From NCBI GenBank assembly GCA_003213495.1, contig QCMW01000001.1, positions 310,001 to 374,000 of the forward strand: a stretch of DNA of 64,000 nt, written 5' to 3'. The notes beneath the pieces were generated by a model. It did not search any database and was not told the DNA's origin. It saw only the letters and a list, made by a program, of their open reading frames with translations. A program made the position numbers and the translations under genes. Below are positions 54,383-63,327 of the stretch, piece by piece. This DNA is from SAR86 cluster bacterium AG-422-O05. Lineage in GTDB: Bacteria > Pseudomonadota > Gammaproteobacteria > Magnimaribacterales > D2472. The stretch's first letter is position 1. Every line of letters begins with the position of its first letter.

Positions 54383-55537
54383 ATGAGTTATATATTTACA
54401 TCAGAATCAGTTTCTGCAGGACATCCAGATAAAGTCTGTGATCAAATATCAGATGCTGTCTTGGATGCTTATCTAGCAGAAGATCCAGATAGCAGAGTTG
54501 CATGCGAAACAATGATAAAAAATAATATGGTTTATATCGCAGGTGAAATTACCTCATTAGGATCACCGGATTTAGAGCCAATTGTAAGACAAACAATTAA
54601 TGATATTGGTTATAACACTGACGATTATGGATTTAATGGCGATACATGTGAATTTACAAACTTAGTTTTTGAGCAATCGCCTGATATTTCTCAGGGGGTT
54701 ACAGAAGGCGAAGGAGAAAATTTAGAACAAGGGGCTGGCGATCAAGGATTAATGTTTGGATATGCATGTACAGAAACAGAATCGCTTATGCCTTTACCTA
54801 TTGATCTTTCTCATAGACTTGTAAAGAAACAGGCTGATGTTATGAAAAGTGGTGAGCTTCAATGGCTTCGACCAGACGCAAAGAGTCAAGTTAGTGCAAT
54901 ATATTCTGATGATGGAAAAACGATTGAGGGTTTATCGGCGATTGTTTTATCTACTCAACATGATGAAGATGTAACTCAGGAAGAAATCAAAGAGCAGGTC
55001 ATGGAAAAAATCATTAAGCCTATTGTTCCTAATGAATGGATACTTGATTCAACAAATATATATATAAATCCGACTGGGAAGTTTGTTATCGGTGGTCCAG
55101 TCGGTGACTGTGGCCTAACTGGTAGAAAAATTATAGTAGATACCTATGGTGGAATGGCTAGACATGGTGGAGGAGCATTTTCTGGAAAAGACCCCTCAAA
55201 AGTAGATCGTTCAGCTGCATATGCAGCAAGATATGTAGCAAAAAATATAGTTGCTGCTGGTCTTGCTGATTATTGTGAAATTCAAGTTTCTTATGCAATT
55301 GGTGTTGCCAAGCCGACCTCAATAAATGTAAATACTTTTAATAGCGAAAAGATATCTAAAGAAGCAATCGAAAAAATTGTAGAAGATAACTTTGACTTAA
55401 GACCAAAAAGTCTTATAAACATGCTTGATTTAAAAAGACCTATCTATCTCCCAACTGCAGCTTATGGTCATTTTGGAAGAACTGACATAGATTTGTCATG
55501 GGAAAAAACAGATAAAGCTTCAGAAATTTCACAATAA
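54383..55537 (+). CDS. metK: S-adenosylmethionine synthetase
   Basis: Makes SAM from methionine and ATP. The N-terminal metal/ATP motif is [19 protein letters not shown], the hexapeptide [12 protein letters not shown] is near residue 117, and the P-loop-like [21 protein letters not shown] is near 262. Length 384 is the same as E. coli MetK. A clear Shine-Dalgarno GGGGAG precedes the ATG. It is followed by ahcY after 17 bases, so SAM production and recycling share a transcript. Confidence 0.98.
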   Translation: MSYIFTSESVSAGHPDKVCDQISDAVLDAYLAEDPDSRVACETMIKNNMVYIAGEITSLGSPDLEPIVRQTINDIGYNTDDYGFNGDTCEFTNLVFEQSPDISQGVTEGEGENLEQGAGDQGLMFGYACTETESLMPLPIDLSHRLVKKQADVMKSGELQWLRPDAKSQVSAIYSDDGKTIEGLSAIVLSTQHDEDVTQEEIKEQVMEKIIKPIVPNEWILDSTNIYINPTGKFVIGGPVGDCGLTGRKIIVDTYGGMARHGGGAFSGKDPSKVDRSAAYAARYVAKNIVAAGLADYCEIQVSYAIGVAKPTSINVNTFNSEKISKEAIEKIVEDNFDLRPKSLINMLDLKRPIYLPTAAYGHFGRTDIDLSWEKTDKASEISQ

Positions 55538-55554
55538 AATTATAAGGAAATAAA

Positions 55555-56949
55555 ATGAAAAATGATTATAAAGTAGCTGATATTAATTTAGCTGAATTTG
55601 GTAGACGAGAAATCTCTCTTGCTGAAAATGAAATGCCAGCCCTAATGGCGCTTAGAGAAAAATATAAGGATGAACAGCCCTTGGCTGGAGCTAAAATAAT
55701 GGGTTGTATTCATATGACCATTCAGACTGCAGTATTGATGGAAACTCTTTTGGAGCTTGGCGCTGAACTTAGATGGTCTTCATGTAATATATTTTCAACT
55801 CAAGACCATGCCGCCGCTGCTATGGCTGCAAGAGGAGTTCCTGTTTTTGCATGGAAGGGTGAAACCGAAGAAGAATATGAATGGTGTATTGAACAAACTA
55901 TTTGTAAAGATGGTAACCCATGGGATGCAAATATGATTCTCGATGATGGCAGTGACTTGACTGCGATGGTACATGAGAAATTTCCTGACATGTTAGAGAC
56001 AATTCATGGTGTTTCCGAAGAAACAACTACAGGAGTTCATAGGCTAAAAGAAATGCTAGAGAAAGGTGAGCTTAAAATACCTGCAATAAATGTAAATGAC
56101 TCTGTTACAAAAGCTAAAAATGATAATAAATATGGTTGTAGGCATAGTCTGAATGATGCTCTAAAAAGAGGGACCGACATGTTGTTATCTGGCAAGAAAG
56201 GTCTTGTTATCGGTTACGGTGATGTTGGTAAAGGATCGGCTGCCAGCTTAGCCCAAGAAGGAATGATAGTAAGAGTAGTCGAATCAGATCCCATATGCGC
56301 CATGCAAGCATGCATGGATGGCTTTTCTGTAGTTTCTTGTTATAAAGATGGTGTTGTTACTAGAGATCCTAAAGACATTAATATGGAAATTATGGGGGAT
56401 ACAGACCTAATAGTTACAACAACTGGTAATGTAAATGTATGTGATTCAGCAATGTTAAGCACTTTAAAAAATACTGCGGTAGTATGTAATATTGGGCATT
56501 TTGATAATGAAATTGATACTGCTTTTATGAGAGAAAACTACTATTGGGATGAAATTAAACCTCAAGTGCATAGAGTTTTTAGAGATACTCCTCCTGATGG
56601 GACACCAGATCTCTCAAGTAAAAACTACATCATACTGCTTGCAGAGGGAAGATTAGTAAATCTTGGGAATGCTACAGGTCACCCAAGCAGAATTATGGAT
56701 GGATCATTTGCAAATCAAGTTTTAGCACAAATTCATTTATATAAACAAGGCTACGCTAATGTGAATGATGCAGACAAAAAAGCTGAAATGCTAACTGTTG
56801 AAGTTTTACCAAAAAAACTAGATGAAGAAGTGGCTAGTCTTATGGTCCAAGGTTTTGGTGGAACTGTTACTCAACTTACTAAAGAGCAAGCAGACTATAT
56901 TAATGTTCCACAAGAAGGACCATTTAAGGAAGAAACTTATAAATACTAA
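55555..56949 (+). CDS. ahcY: Adenosylhomocysteinase (S-adenosyl-L-homocysteine hydrolase)
   Basis: Reversibly splits SAH to homocysteine and adenosine, relieving methyltransferase inhibition. The NAD-binding [13 protein letters not shown] motif is near residue 220, the substrate motif [10 protein letters not shown] near 80, and the C-terminus ends with the conserved [10 protein letters not shown]. Length 464 is the long bacterial form. Many enteric bacteria use Pfs/LuxS instead; AhcY fits an oceanic heterotroph. The product adenosine could be used by the PfkB kinase at 9.4 kb (inference). A Shine-Dalgarno AAGGAA precedes the ATG. Confidence 0.97.
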   Translation: MKNDYKVADINLAEFGRREISLAENEMPALMALREKYKDEQPLAGAKIMGCIHMTIQTAVLMETLLELGAELRWSSCNIFSTQDHAAAAMAARGVPVFAWKGETEEEYEWCIEQTICKDGNPWDANMILDDGSDLTAMVHEKFPDMLETIHGVSEETTTGVHRLKEMLEKGELKIPAINVNDSVTKAKNDNKYGCRHSLNDALKRGTDMLLSGKKGLVIGYGDVGKGSAASLAQEGMIVRVVESDPICAMQACMDGFSVVSCYKDGVVTRDPKDINMEIMGDTDLIVTTTGNVNVCDSAMLSTLKNTAVVCNIGHFDNEIDTAFMRENYYWDEIKPQVHRVFRDTPPDGTPDLSSKNYIILLAEGRLVNLGNATGHPSRIMDGSFANQVLAQIHLYKQGYANVNDADKKAEMLTVEVLPKKLDEEVASLMVQGFGGTVTQLTKEQADYINVPQEGPFKEETYKY

Positions 56950-56954
56950 TTAGG

Positions 56955-56969
56955 ATTCACATTGTGAAT
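56955..56969. promoter_or_regulatory. Inverted repeat between ahcY and lptM
   Basis: ATTCACA-T-TGTGAAT has 7-base arms around a single base, starting 5 bases after the ahcY stop and followed by TTTATT. The one-base spacer makes it a poor hairpin unless the inner pairs open, so it could be a weak terminator or a protein-binding site. It shares the TTGTGA half-site with the palindrome upstream of metK. Confidence 0.4.
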
Positions 56970-56991
56970 TTTATTGCTAATAATATGTAGC

Positions 56992-57075
56992 ATGGTTTTA
57001 TTAAAAGCTTTTATTTACTCTAGTTTATTATTTCTATTAATAGGTTGTGGTGTAAAAGGCCCCATAATATTTTAA
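56992..57075 (+). CDS. lptM: LptM-type lipoprotein (YifL family), minimal form
   Basis: This 27-codon gene is missing from the track. It has a hydrophobic signal and lipobox LIGC (Cys 19), and the mature peptide begins CGVKGP, the signature of LptM/YifL (CGLKGPLY in E. coli). LptM binds the LPS translocon LptD-LptE and helps LptD mature. The mature part here is just 9 residues, against about 48 in E. coli. It sits directly ahead of dapF, its conserved position. The ORF was checked codon by codon to the TAA at 57073. Confidence 0.82.
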   Translation: MVLLKAFIYSSLLFLLIGCGVKGPIIF

Positions 57076-57087
57076 AAATTTTATTCT

Positions 57088-57873
57088 ATGAATATTAATT
57101 TTGAAAAATGGCATGGTAATGGCAATGACTTTGTAATTGTAAATTCAATTGATAATGAAATTAAAATCAAGAAAAGCTTTGTAAAGAAAATATCAAATAG
57201 GAATACAGGCATTGGGTTTGATCAACTAATCCATATCTGCTTACCTACTAAATATGATAAGCACTTTTTTATAAAATTTTACAACTCAGATGGGTCTGAG
57301 GCAGGAATGTGTCTAAATGGTATTAGATGTGGGGCAAGATATATATGGGATAACAGTCTTCATCCACTATCACCAATTAAAATTCAAACTAAAACCAAAA
57401 ATATTCTATGTTCACTCAAAAAAAAAGATGTCTCTGTTTATATTGAACAACCATCAGAGATGAGAGTATCCCGCGAAATTTACAAAAAAATTGAAGCAAT
57501 AGCCGGAAAAAGATTCTTTTTCTCAAATATCGGAAATAACCATCTATGTATTGAGAAAAAATGCATAGAAAAAGTTAATTTAGATAATTTATATAAAAGC
57601 TTAGATGCAACATTAAAAAAGTTTGATGTAAACCTTTCTATTTTTAAAAAAAATAAAGCCGATATACAAATTAGGACATATGAAAATGGAGTCGGAGAGA
57701 CATTGTCATGTGGCTCTGCCTCATTATGCGTAGCAACTAAATTTCTTAATCTAAATCAAAATACGTTAAAAGTAAGTTCAATGGGCGGAGAATTAAGATT
57801 CAAACTTGATAAAAATGGTATATTAATGTCAGGACCAGCAAGCTTTTCTTACAAAGGTAATGTAAATGAGTAA
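57088..57873 (+). CDS. dapF: Diaminopimelate epimerase
   Basis: PLP-independent epimerase making meso-DAP for lysine and peptidoglycan. The N-terminal GNGNDFVIVNS motif is at residues 10-20; the two catalytic cysteines lie in EAGMCLNGIRCGAR near 75 and LSCGSASLCVAT near 208. Length 261 is a little under E. coli (274). It overlaps the DUF484 gene by 8 bases. The dapF-DUF484-xerC-HAD order is conserved in gammaproteobacteria. Confidence 0.95.
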   Translation: MNINFEKWHGNGNDFVIVNSIDNEIKIKKSFVKKISNRNTGIGFDQLIHICLPTKYDKHFFIKFYNSDGSEAGMCLNGIRCGARYIWDNSLHPLSPIKIQTKTKNILCSLKKKDVSVYIEQPSEMRVSREIYKKIEAIAGKRFFFSNIGNNHLCIEKKCIEKVNLDNLYKSLDATLKKFDVNLSIFKKNKADIQIRTYENGVGETLSCGSASLCVATKFLNLNQNTLKVSSMGGELRFKLDKNGILMSGPASFSYKGNVNE

Positions 57874-58483
57874 ATTAGATCCAAAAGATGTTGAGTTATT
57901 TTTATTAGAAAATTTGAATTTCTTTGAGACAAGAGAATCACTCGTTAGTGAGCTCAAATTTAAGCATGCGGCTGGATCTGCATCATCTTTGCTTGAAAGA
58001 CAAGTTACAAAACTTAGAGACGAACATAAAAGCCTTATAAGCTTATTGAATACTTTCATTAAAACAGCATCTATTAATGAGGACTTATTCAATAAGTCAA
58101 AGGATCTAACACTTAAAATCTTAGGTTCGAAAAATAAGAAAGAAATAGTAAATACAGTTGAAAATGCATTTAAAAAAGAATTCAAAGTTGATAAACCTAA
58201 ACTTGCCTTTTTTAAAAACGAAAAATTAGATGAATTGGAGAATACAACTGGTCTATCTTTTCACAAGGGTGCAATTCATTGCGGGTCATTTTCATCAGAA
58301 AAAATGAACATTTTATTCAAAGATAAAAAGATTGAATCAATGGCAGTAACTGTTGTAATAGCTAAAAATGAAATTGGTCTTCTTATGCTAGGAAGCTATG
58401 ACAGAACAAAATATCTGGGAGATGAGGATACAACATTCATAGAGTACATAAGAGATATTCTAGAGAAAAAATTAGAAAAATAA
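57866..58483 (+). CDS. DUF484 family protein (YigA-like)
   Basis: A 205-residue protein with an N-terminal helical part (VELFLLENLNFFETRESLVSELKF) including a coiled coil around LLERQVTKLRDEHKSL. A GAF-like C-terminal domain follows (about 95-200). This matches DUF484/YigA, always found between dapF and xerC. Function is not established. The gene lies 3 bases before xerC. Confidence 0.9.
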   Translation: MSKLDPKDVELFLLENLNFFETRESLVSELKFKHAAGSASSLLERQVTKLRDEHKSLISLLNTFIKTASINEDLFNKSKDLTLKILGSKNKKEIVNTVENAFKKEFKVDKPKLAFFKNEKLDELENTTGLSFHKGAIHCGSFSSEKMNILFKDKKIESMAVTVVIAKNEIGLLMLGSYDRTKYLGDEDTTFIEYIRDILEKKLEK

Positions 58484-58486
58484 TCT

Positions 58487-59383
58487 ATGAATGAATCTAC
58501 ATTTATTCTTAAAGATATAAATCAATATTTAGTTTTTATTTCTCAAGTTAAAAATTTATCTGAAAATACTACAAAATCTTATGAACGAGATTTAAGAAAA
58601 TTAAGTGCATTTATTAAAGAACTAAAAATCTCAAATTATTCTGACATCAGTCCTGAAATTTGCTCTGCATGGATCGGTAATCTTTATAATCAAAATAACA
58701 ATCCAAAAAGTATTCAAAGGCATTTATCTTCAGCTAAAGGATTTTTTCGTTTTCTTAAGAAAAATAATTTAGTAAACTCTTCACCTTTTGAATTAATAAC
58801 TGCTCCAAAATCTCCAAATACTTTGCCTGAAGTTTTATCACCTGAAAATGTTGAACAATTGTTAAATTTTAAACCTGCCAATCTTGTTGAGATAAGAGAC
58901 TTGGCAATTGTAGAGCTAATGTATTCTTCGGGATTGAGAGTGTCAGAGACAGTAAATATTAATTTATCAGATTTTGAGGATAATATGAGCTTTCTAAGGG
59001 TTTTTGGTAAAGGCTCTAAAACAAGATTAGTTCCTCTAGGAAGATTTGCTATCAATGCCATTAAGAACTGGTTAGTTGAAAGAAAGAAAATTGCAACAAA
59101 AACAGAAGCTCTGTTTCTCAATTCTAAAGGAACTAGGCTTGGCGTTAGGAGCGTCCAAATAAGATTAAAAAAGTTGGCTGTAAAACAAGGCCTTCCTCCG
59201 ATTCATCCACATATGCTTAGGCATAGCTTTGCTACACATATGCTTGAATCTAGCGGCGACTTAAGAACTATTCAAGAATTGCTCGGTCACAGCTCCTTGT
59301 CCACAACACAGATATATACAAAATTAGACTATCAACATCTTGCTAAGATTTATGATCAAGCACATCCAAGAGCAAAAAAATGA
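58487..59383 (+). CDS. xerC: Site-specific tyrosine recombinase XerC
   Basis: Resolves chromosome dimers with XerD at dif. An N-terminal SAM-like DNA-binding domain (about 10-95) is followed by the catalytic domain with Arg in YSSGLRVSE near 146. [12 protein letters not shown] (HxxR) and [13 protein letters not shown] (His and Tyr) complete the active site. Length 298 equals E. coli XerC. The conserved neighbourhood marks it as the housekeeping recombinase, not a phage integrase. Its last four bases overlap the HAD gene. Confidence 0.94.
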   Translation: MNESTFILKDINQYLVFISQVKNLSENTTKSYERDLRKLSAFIKELKISNYSDISPEICSAWIGNLYNQNNNPKSIQRHLSSAKGFFRFLKKNNLVNSSPFELITAPKSPNTLPEVLSPENVEQLLNFKPANLVEIRDLAIVELMYSSGLRVSETVNINLSDFEDNMSFLRVFGKGSKTRLVPLGRFAINAIKNWLVERKKIATKTEALFLNSKGTRLGVRSVQIRLKKLAVKQGLPPIHPHMLRHSFATHMLESSGDLRTIQELLGHSSLSTTQIYTKLDYQHLAKIYDQAHPRAKK

Positions 59384-60084
59384 GTAAAAAAATTCGCATG
59401 ATAACCTTTGATCTTGACGATACTTTATGGGACAACGTACCAACTATCACTAAAGCAGAAGTTGAAACTCGTAAATGGATTGAAAATAAAGTTGGCAAGA
59501 TAGATTGGGGAGACCTGAATGACTTTCTTAATCTAAGAGAAGAGCTAATAAAAGAAGATGAATCTATTAAATGGGATATAAGCAAACTTAGAAAAGAAAT
59601 CTTTAGAAAAAAATTAGCTCATATAACTCCTGAAAAATATCGAAATAAGATTGTTGAGGATGCATTCACAGTATTTATTAGCAAACGTCATGAGGTTAAG
59701 CTGTTTGATGGGGTCGAAACAGCATTGAAACAATTATCAAAAAATTTTGTACTTGGTGTTTTAACAAACGGAAATGCTGATATTTTTAGATTCGGTATTG
59801 GAAAATATTTCAGTTTTTCAGTGAGCTCTCTTGAGGCTAAAAATAGTAAACCTAACAGAGCGCATTTTGATAAGGCAATTAAAATTATGGGGGATATAAA
59901 AATAGATGAGATTCTTCATATCGGTGATCACCAAGTAAATGATATATTGGCTGCATATGATCTTGGTATTAAATCATTGTGGTTTAATAATAATGAATCA
60001 ATTTGGAATCAGAATTTTCCAAAACCAGATGAATTTAGCTCATGGAAGCGTTTACCTGAAATAATAAATAATAAATATGGATAA
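59380..60084 (+). CDS. HAD-family hydrolase (YigB-like phosphatase)
   Basis: Haloacid dehalogenase-type phosphatase. Motif I is [12 protein letters not shown] near residue 8, motif II LTNGNAD near 127, and motifs III-IV are [10 protein letters not shown] and [11 protein letters not shown] helical cap lies between motifs I and II. E. coli YigB, in the same place after xerC, dephosphorylates FMN, so a riboflavin role is plausible but unproved. Length 234 matches YigB (238). It overlaps ubiK by 8 bases. Confidence 0.91.
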   Translation: MSKKIRMITFDLDDTLWDNVPTITKAEVETRKWIENKVGKIDWGDLNDFLNLREELIKEDESIKWDISKLRKEIFRKKLAHITPEKYRNKIVEDAFTVFISKRHEVKLFDGVETALKQLSKNFVLGVLTNGNADIFRFGIGKYFSFSVSSLEAKNSKPNRAHFDKAIKIMGDIKIDEILHIGDHQVNDILAAYDLGIKSLWFNNNESIWNQNFPKPDEFSSWKRLPEIINNKYG

Positions 60085-60307
60085 TAAAGATTTATCAGAA
60101 GCTTTAAAGAAAATTCTTGAGAAAGAAATTAAAAAATTTGGCAGCCTCATACCTAAAGACATTGTTACTGATATTGAAAGCAAGATATCGCCACAAATAG
60201 AAAAAATGATTGAACAGGGTGGTTACGTAAAAAAATCCAAATATGAAAATCTAGAAAGAATTATCTCTGACCTTGAAGATAGACTCGATAAATTAGAAAA
60301 AAATTAA
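60077..60307 (+). CDS. ubiK: Ubiquinone biosynthesis accessory factor UbiK / BMFP family
   Basis: A 76-residue helical protein with IPKDIVTDIESKISPQIEKM in the first half. A C-terminal coiled coil, YVKKSKYENLERIISDLEDRLDKLE, parallels the VSREEFDVQ...L..LE.RI pattern of UbiK/YqiC. UbiK partners UbiJ, also encoded in the window, in aerobic ubiquinone synthesis. The assignment rests on this C-terminal pattern and size. The 3' end overlaps the convergent cupredoxin gene by 4 bases. Confidence 0.72.
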   Translation: MDNKDLSEALKKILEKEIKKFGSLIPKDIVTDIESKISPQIEKMIEQGGYVKKSKYENLERIISDLEDRLDKLEKN

Positions 60308-60891
60308 AGCTGGTTTAGATAATTATCAATTCTCTCAGAATTCATAACAAAAGAAGATTTCAATTTCTGAGATGCTTCTTTAATCTCATTCATGTTAACT
60401 GCCTCACCAACTTGAATAACACCGATCATTGCCATCATCACGTGCGGATCACACTGATAAACATAAACGCCTTCTGTGTCTAGAGTTACACTTATGTCAC
60501 TATTCATTTCTCCAGCCCATGATTTAGCGCCAGCAGGAACCATACCTTCAATAGTCGCAGAATTATGTGACATATCTACTGCCTTAAAATGTATGGTATC
60601 TCCTTTAGAAACTTTAATAACAGCTGGCTCAAAAATCATTTGACCACCTTCGCCAGAATTTAACATTTTGATGGTATGTTCTGAACCTTCAGAAAGCTCA
60701 ACTTTTGTTACTGCAACTGGCGCTACAGCTGCTGTTTGATTTGCTTGAGCAGCAGTTCCACATTCTTGGCCTTCAAGACATATTTTCACAGGAACAATAA
60801 GTCTGTCCTTCACAGCATCTTCATACTTTTTACCATTAAATAAAAATAAAAAACATAAAGGTAGGATTAATAGAAATATCTTATTTTTCAT
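60304..60891 (-). CDS. Secreted cupredoxin (pseudoazurin/plastocyanin-like) with Cys-containing N-terminal spacer
   Basis: After a signal sequence (MKNKIFLLILPLCFLFLF) comes a spacer of about 40 residues with RLIVPVKICLEGQECG, resembling the leader of cytochrome c5-type proteins, and an Ala/Gln/Thr-rich linker. A type I copper domain follows (about 55-160): ligands His in SHNSAT, Cys in YQCDPH, His two residues later, and Met in MMAMIG. A helical tail completes the protein. The track start at 60921 lies inside dsbA; the ATG at 60891 gives a proper signal and 195 residues. It probably carries electrons in the periplasm with cytochrome c4. Confidence 0.85.
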   Translation of the reverse strand: MKNKIFLLILPLCFLFLFNGKKYEDAVKDRLIVPVKICLEGQECGTAAQANQTAAVAPVAVTKVELSEGSEHTIKMLNSGEGGQMIFEPAVIKVSKGDTIHFKAVDMSHNSATIEGMVPAGAKSWAGEMNSDISVTLDTEGVYVYQCDPHVMMAMIGVIQVGEAVNMNEIKEASQKLKSSFVMNSERIDNYLNQL

Positions 60892-60895
60892 AGTT

Positions 60896-61510
60896 TTAAG
60901 AATTAGGTCTTTGGAGTTCAATTAAATAATCAACAATCTGAAGCATTTCATCATAAGATCTTTTTGGTTCGACAATATACTTTCCATCAACAACCACCAT
61001 GGGGGTTGAATCAATCTTTAATTGTCTTGCGTGTTTTGCATCACGATTTATTTTTTGTTTGATGGCCCATGAATTTAAATATTTTTCTGTAACTTCAGGA
61101 GCAACTCCAAATTTTTCTAAGAAATTTTTAATTCTTTTCGGCGTTGCTAAAAAATCTCCTTCTTGATGAATGGTGACAAAGACTGCCGAATGAGTTGAAG
61201 GATCAAGTTTTAAAGCATCAATTGTGTAATAAAGCTGTGCATGTAATTGATGAGTGCTACTCCATGGGACAGGCATTTTAGAAAATTTAACATCATCACC
61301 CTGTTTTGAAGACCAATCATTTATAGCTGGCTCAAAGGAATAACAACCCCCACATCCATACCAAAAAGATTCTACGACCTCTACTACTCCATCTTTCTTA
61401 ACCGGAAGCGGATTTGCAACTATTCTATAGTCTAAACCTACCTTGAATTGTGCATTAACTGAAATAGTAAAAACAGCAAGCATTAAAGTAATTAAATTAA
61501 TTTTTTTCAT
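60896..61510 (-). CDS. dsbA: Thiol:disulfide interchange protein DsbA with CGGC active site
   Basis: Periplasmic oxidase that introduces disulfides. A signal peptide (to about residue 20) is followed by the DsbA fold: VVESFWYGCGGCYSFEP near residue 50 and the cis-Pro loop STPMVVVDGKYIV near 170. The active site reads CGGC instead of the usual CPHC; both cysteines and the cis-proline are retained. Length 204 matches E. coli (208). It lies between cytochrome c4 (4-base overlap) and the cupredoxin (4-base gap). Confidence 0.92.
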   Translation of the reverse strand: MKKINLITLMLAVFTISVNAQFKVGLDYRIVANPLPVKKDGVVEVVESFWYGCGGCYSFEPAINDWSSKQGDDVKFSKMPVPWSSTHQLHAQLYYTIDALKLDPSTHSAVFVTIHQEGDFLATPKRIKNFLEKFGVAPEVTEKYLNSWAIKQKINRDAKHARQLKIDSTPMVVVDGKYIVEPKRSYDEMLQIVDYLIELQRPNS

Positions 61511-62172
61511 TGATACAACCCATGCATGTAATTTGCTAAAGCATCTATTTCATTATCTGTAAGATTTTCTGCAATTGCCTGCATAACCAATGAAGATTCT
61601 CCAGCGTTTCTTTCTTTTGATCTATAAGCTTTTAATGATGAAGTCAGATACCCAATTTGTTGTCCTGCAACTGAAGGATATCCTGCAAGACTGTTTCCCT
61701 CACCGTAAACGGAATGGCAAGATGTACAAGCCGGTATCTGTTTTTTCATATTTCCAAATCTATAAAGCTGTGTTCCAAGGGCAAGTAGATCTTCATCATT
61801 TTTAGCTTGTCCTACAGTTGGGTTATATTGTGCATAAAAAGCTGCAATGTCTAAAAGGTCTTCATCAGTTAAAGTTTGTAAATATGGAGTAACTGACATC
61901 ATTAAAACATTCATTCTTTCTCCATCTCTAAAATATTTTAATTGCTCATACAAATATCTTTGATTTTGACCATTAAGTTTTGGCCAATCTGTGCTTATGC
62001 TATTGCCATCTGCGCCATGACACGCAGCACAGGATTCGACTAACTGCGATCCTTTAGTAGCATCACCGGAAATAAATGTTTCTGGCATTTTAATTTCTTT
62101 AGATTTATCATCAGCAGCATCCAACCCGATTGTTAGGCCAAAATAAACAAACAATATTAAAGAATACTTCAT
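61507..62172 (-). CDS. Cytochrome c4 (dihaem)
   Basis: Periplasmic two-domain electron carrier. A signal peptide (to about 19) is followed by two class I cytochrome folds. Haem sites are CAACH near residue 45 and CTSCH near 148; the Met ligands are probably in VLMMSVTPY and SLVMQAIAENL. The duplicated pattern, including TDEDLLDIAAFYAQ and TDNEIDALANYMH, is typical of c4, as is its position divergent from engB and upstream of dsbA. It probably feeds a terminal oxidase. Confidence 0.94.
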   Translation of the reverse strand: MKYSLILFVYFGLTIGLDAADDKSKEIKMPETFISGDATKGSQLVESCAACHGADGNSISTDWPKLNGQNQRYLYEQLKYFRDGERMNVLMMSVTPYLQTLTDEDLLDIAAFYAQYNPTVGQAKNDEDLLALGTQLYRFGNMKKQIPACTSCHSVYGEGNSLAGYPSVAGQQIGYLTSSLKAYRSKERNAGESSLVMQAIAENLTDNEIDALANYMHGLYQ

Positions 62173-62240
62173 TGAAAATATAAATGTGTGTCTTATTGGT
62201 GTGTATTATAAACATAGGTTGATATGATATAAACGATTAA

Positions 62241-62822
62241 ATGAAAAACCTTTTTAAAAAAACTGAGTTTGTTTTTGGTGTAACAAACTATAAAAATCTT
62301 CCCGAGGATGCTGGTTATGAAATTTTGCTTGCAGGAAGATCTAATGCTGGAAAATCAAGCGCTCTAAATGCGCTTACAGATAATCCAAAATTAGCCAGAA
62401 TAAGCAAGACGCCTGGGAGAACGACTGAGATTAATTTTTTTAAAGTTAATGATGATTTGATGCTTCTTGATTTACCGGGATATGGATTTGCAAAATCTAG
62501 TAAAGCCAAAAAGAAAGATTGGGGACCGCTATTAGGCGAGTACTTTCAAAAAAGAAAAGCACTGACAGCAGTAATAATTTTTATGGATATCAGACATCCT
62601 CTCAAAGAAAGTGATTGGGATATGATTCAACTTTGTAGAGATTTCAATGTTCCTTTTATCCCTGTACTCACTAAGAGCGATAAGTTATCAAATAATAAAA
62701 TTACTAACACTGTTAAGCTTGTTAAAAACAAAGTTAATGAAGCAGATGCAATAGCTGTTTCATCAAAAGATATCACTGGTTTTGACAAGCTTTCGAAAGA
62801 AATACTAAACTTTATAGATTAA
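62241..62822 (+). CDS. engB: Ribosome biogenesis GTPase YsxC/EngB
   Basis: Small GTPase for 50S assembly. G1 GRSNAGKSSALNAL is near residue 32, G2 TPGRTTEINFF, G3 DLPGYGFAK and G4 TKSDK near 147 are all present. Length 193 is standard (E. coli YihA 210). It is divergent from cytochrome c4 across 68 bases. Its TAA shares two bases with the ATG of the Coq4-like gene, so the two are probably coupled. Confidence 0.96.
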   Translation: MKNLFKKTEFVFGVTNYKNLPEDAGYEILLAGRSNAGKSSALNALTDNPKLARISKTPGRTTEINFFKVNDDLMLLDLPGYGFAKSSKAKKKDWGPLLGEYFQKRKALTAVIIFMDIRHPLKESDWDMIQLCRDFNVPFIPVLTKSDKLSNNKITNTVKLVKNKVNEADAIAVSSKDITGFDKLSKEILNFID

Positions 62823-63325
62823 TGCTTGAATATCAAAAACAAGATTGTGATTTAACGCTCCAAGAAGGTTTAGAGTGTTATTACAAATCTTTTCCTGAAT
62901 CTACAGAAGTATTCATGGATACTCTGGAGTCTGGGACTTTGATGCGAGACCATGACTGTACACACGTAATTTTTGGTCTTGATATTTCTTTAGAACAAGA
63001 AGCTATTTTGGATACTTGGGTTCTATGGGGCAGCAAATGGAAGCTAAAGTATATACTTGGATACAATAAACTTCCTGAAATTAAACAACTAACTAAGGAT
63101 TTATTTAAAGAGCTAGGCATTTTGGGTTTTCTAAAACTGTATTGGCAAGTTTCAGGTATTAAAAGAAAGGTTATGTTTAGAGCTTTTAAGATGAAAAAGA
63201 AATGGCCATTTAAAGTTCCTGAAGAATATCTCTATATGAAAATCTCAGATCTTAGAAAAGAATATGGTATTCAAGTGTTACTTGGAGAGGAAATGAAATA
63301 TGTTCCAATAGAGAGAGTAAGTTAA
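62822..63325 (+). CDS. Coq4-like ubiquinone biosynthesis protein
   Basis: The 167-residue helical protein contains MRDHDCTHVIFGLDISLEQE near residue 40, which fits the Coq4 metal motif HDxxH-x11-E exactly. Eukaryotic COQ4 is a Zn-binding protein essential for coenzyme Q and is implicated in removing the C1 carboxyl group of the ring. Another helical pair follows (KQLTKDLFKELGILGFLKLYWQVSG), as does LRKEYGI near the C-terminus. The ubiE/H/J/B/K genes here show the cell makes ubiquinone. The family call comes from motif and size only. It overlaps engB by a base and precedes two unknown genes. Confidence 0.68.
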   Translation: MLEYQKQDCDLTLQEGLECYYKSFPESTEVFMDTLESGTLMRDHDCTHVIFGLDISLEQEAILDTWVLWGSKWKLKYILGYNKLPEIKQLTKDLFKELGILGFLKLYWQVSGIKRKVMFRAFKMKKKWPFKVPEEYLYMKISDLRKEYGIQVLLGEEMKYVPIERVS

Positions 63326-63327
63326 CT

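Noticed and set aside
58487-59383. Tyrosine recombinase as sign of an integrated element
   Set aside because: The gene is in the conserved dapF-DUF484-xerC-HAD neighbourhood and there are no flanking repeats or phage genes.
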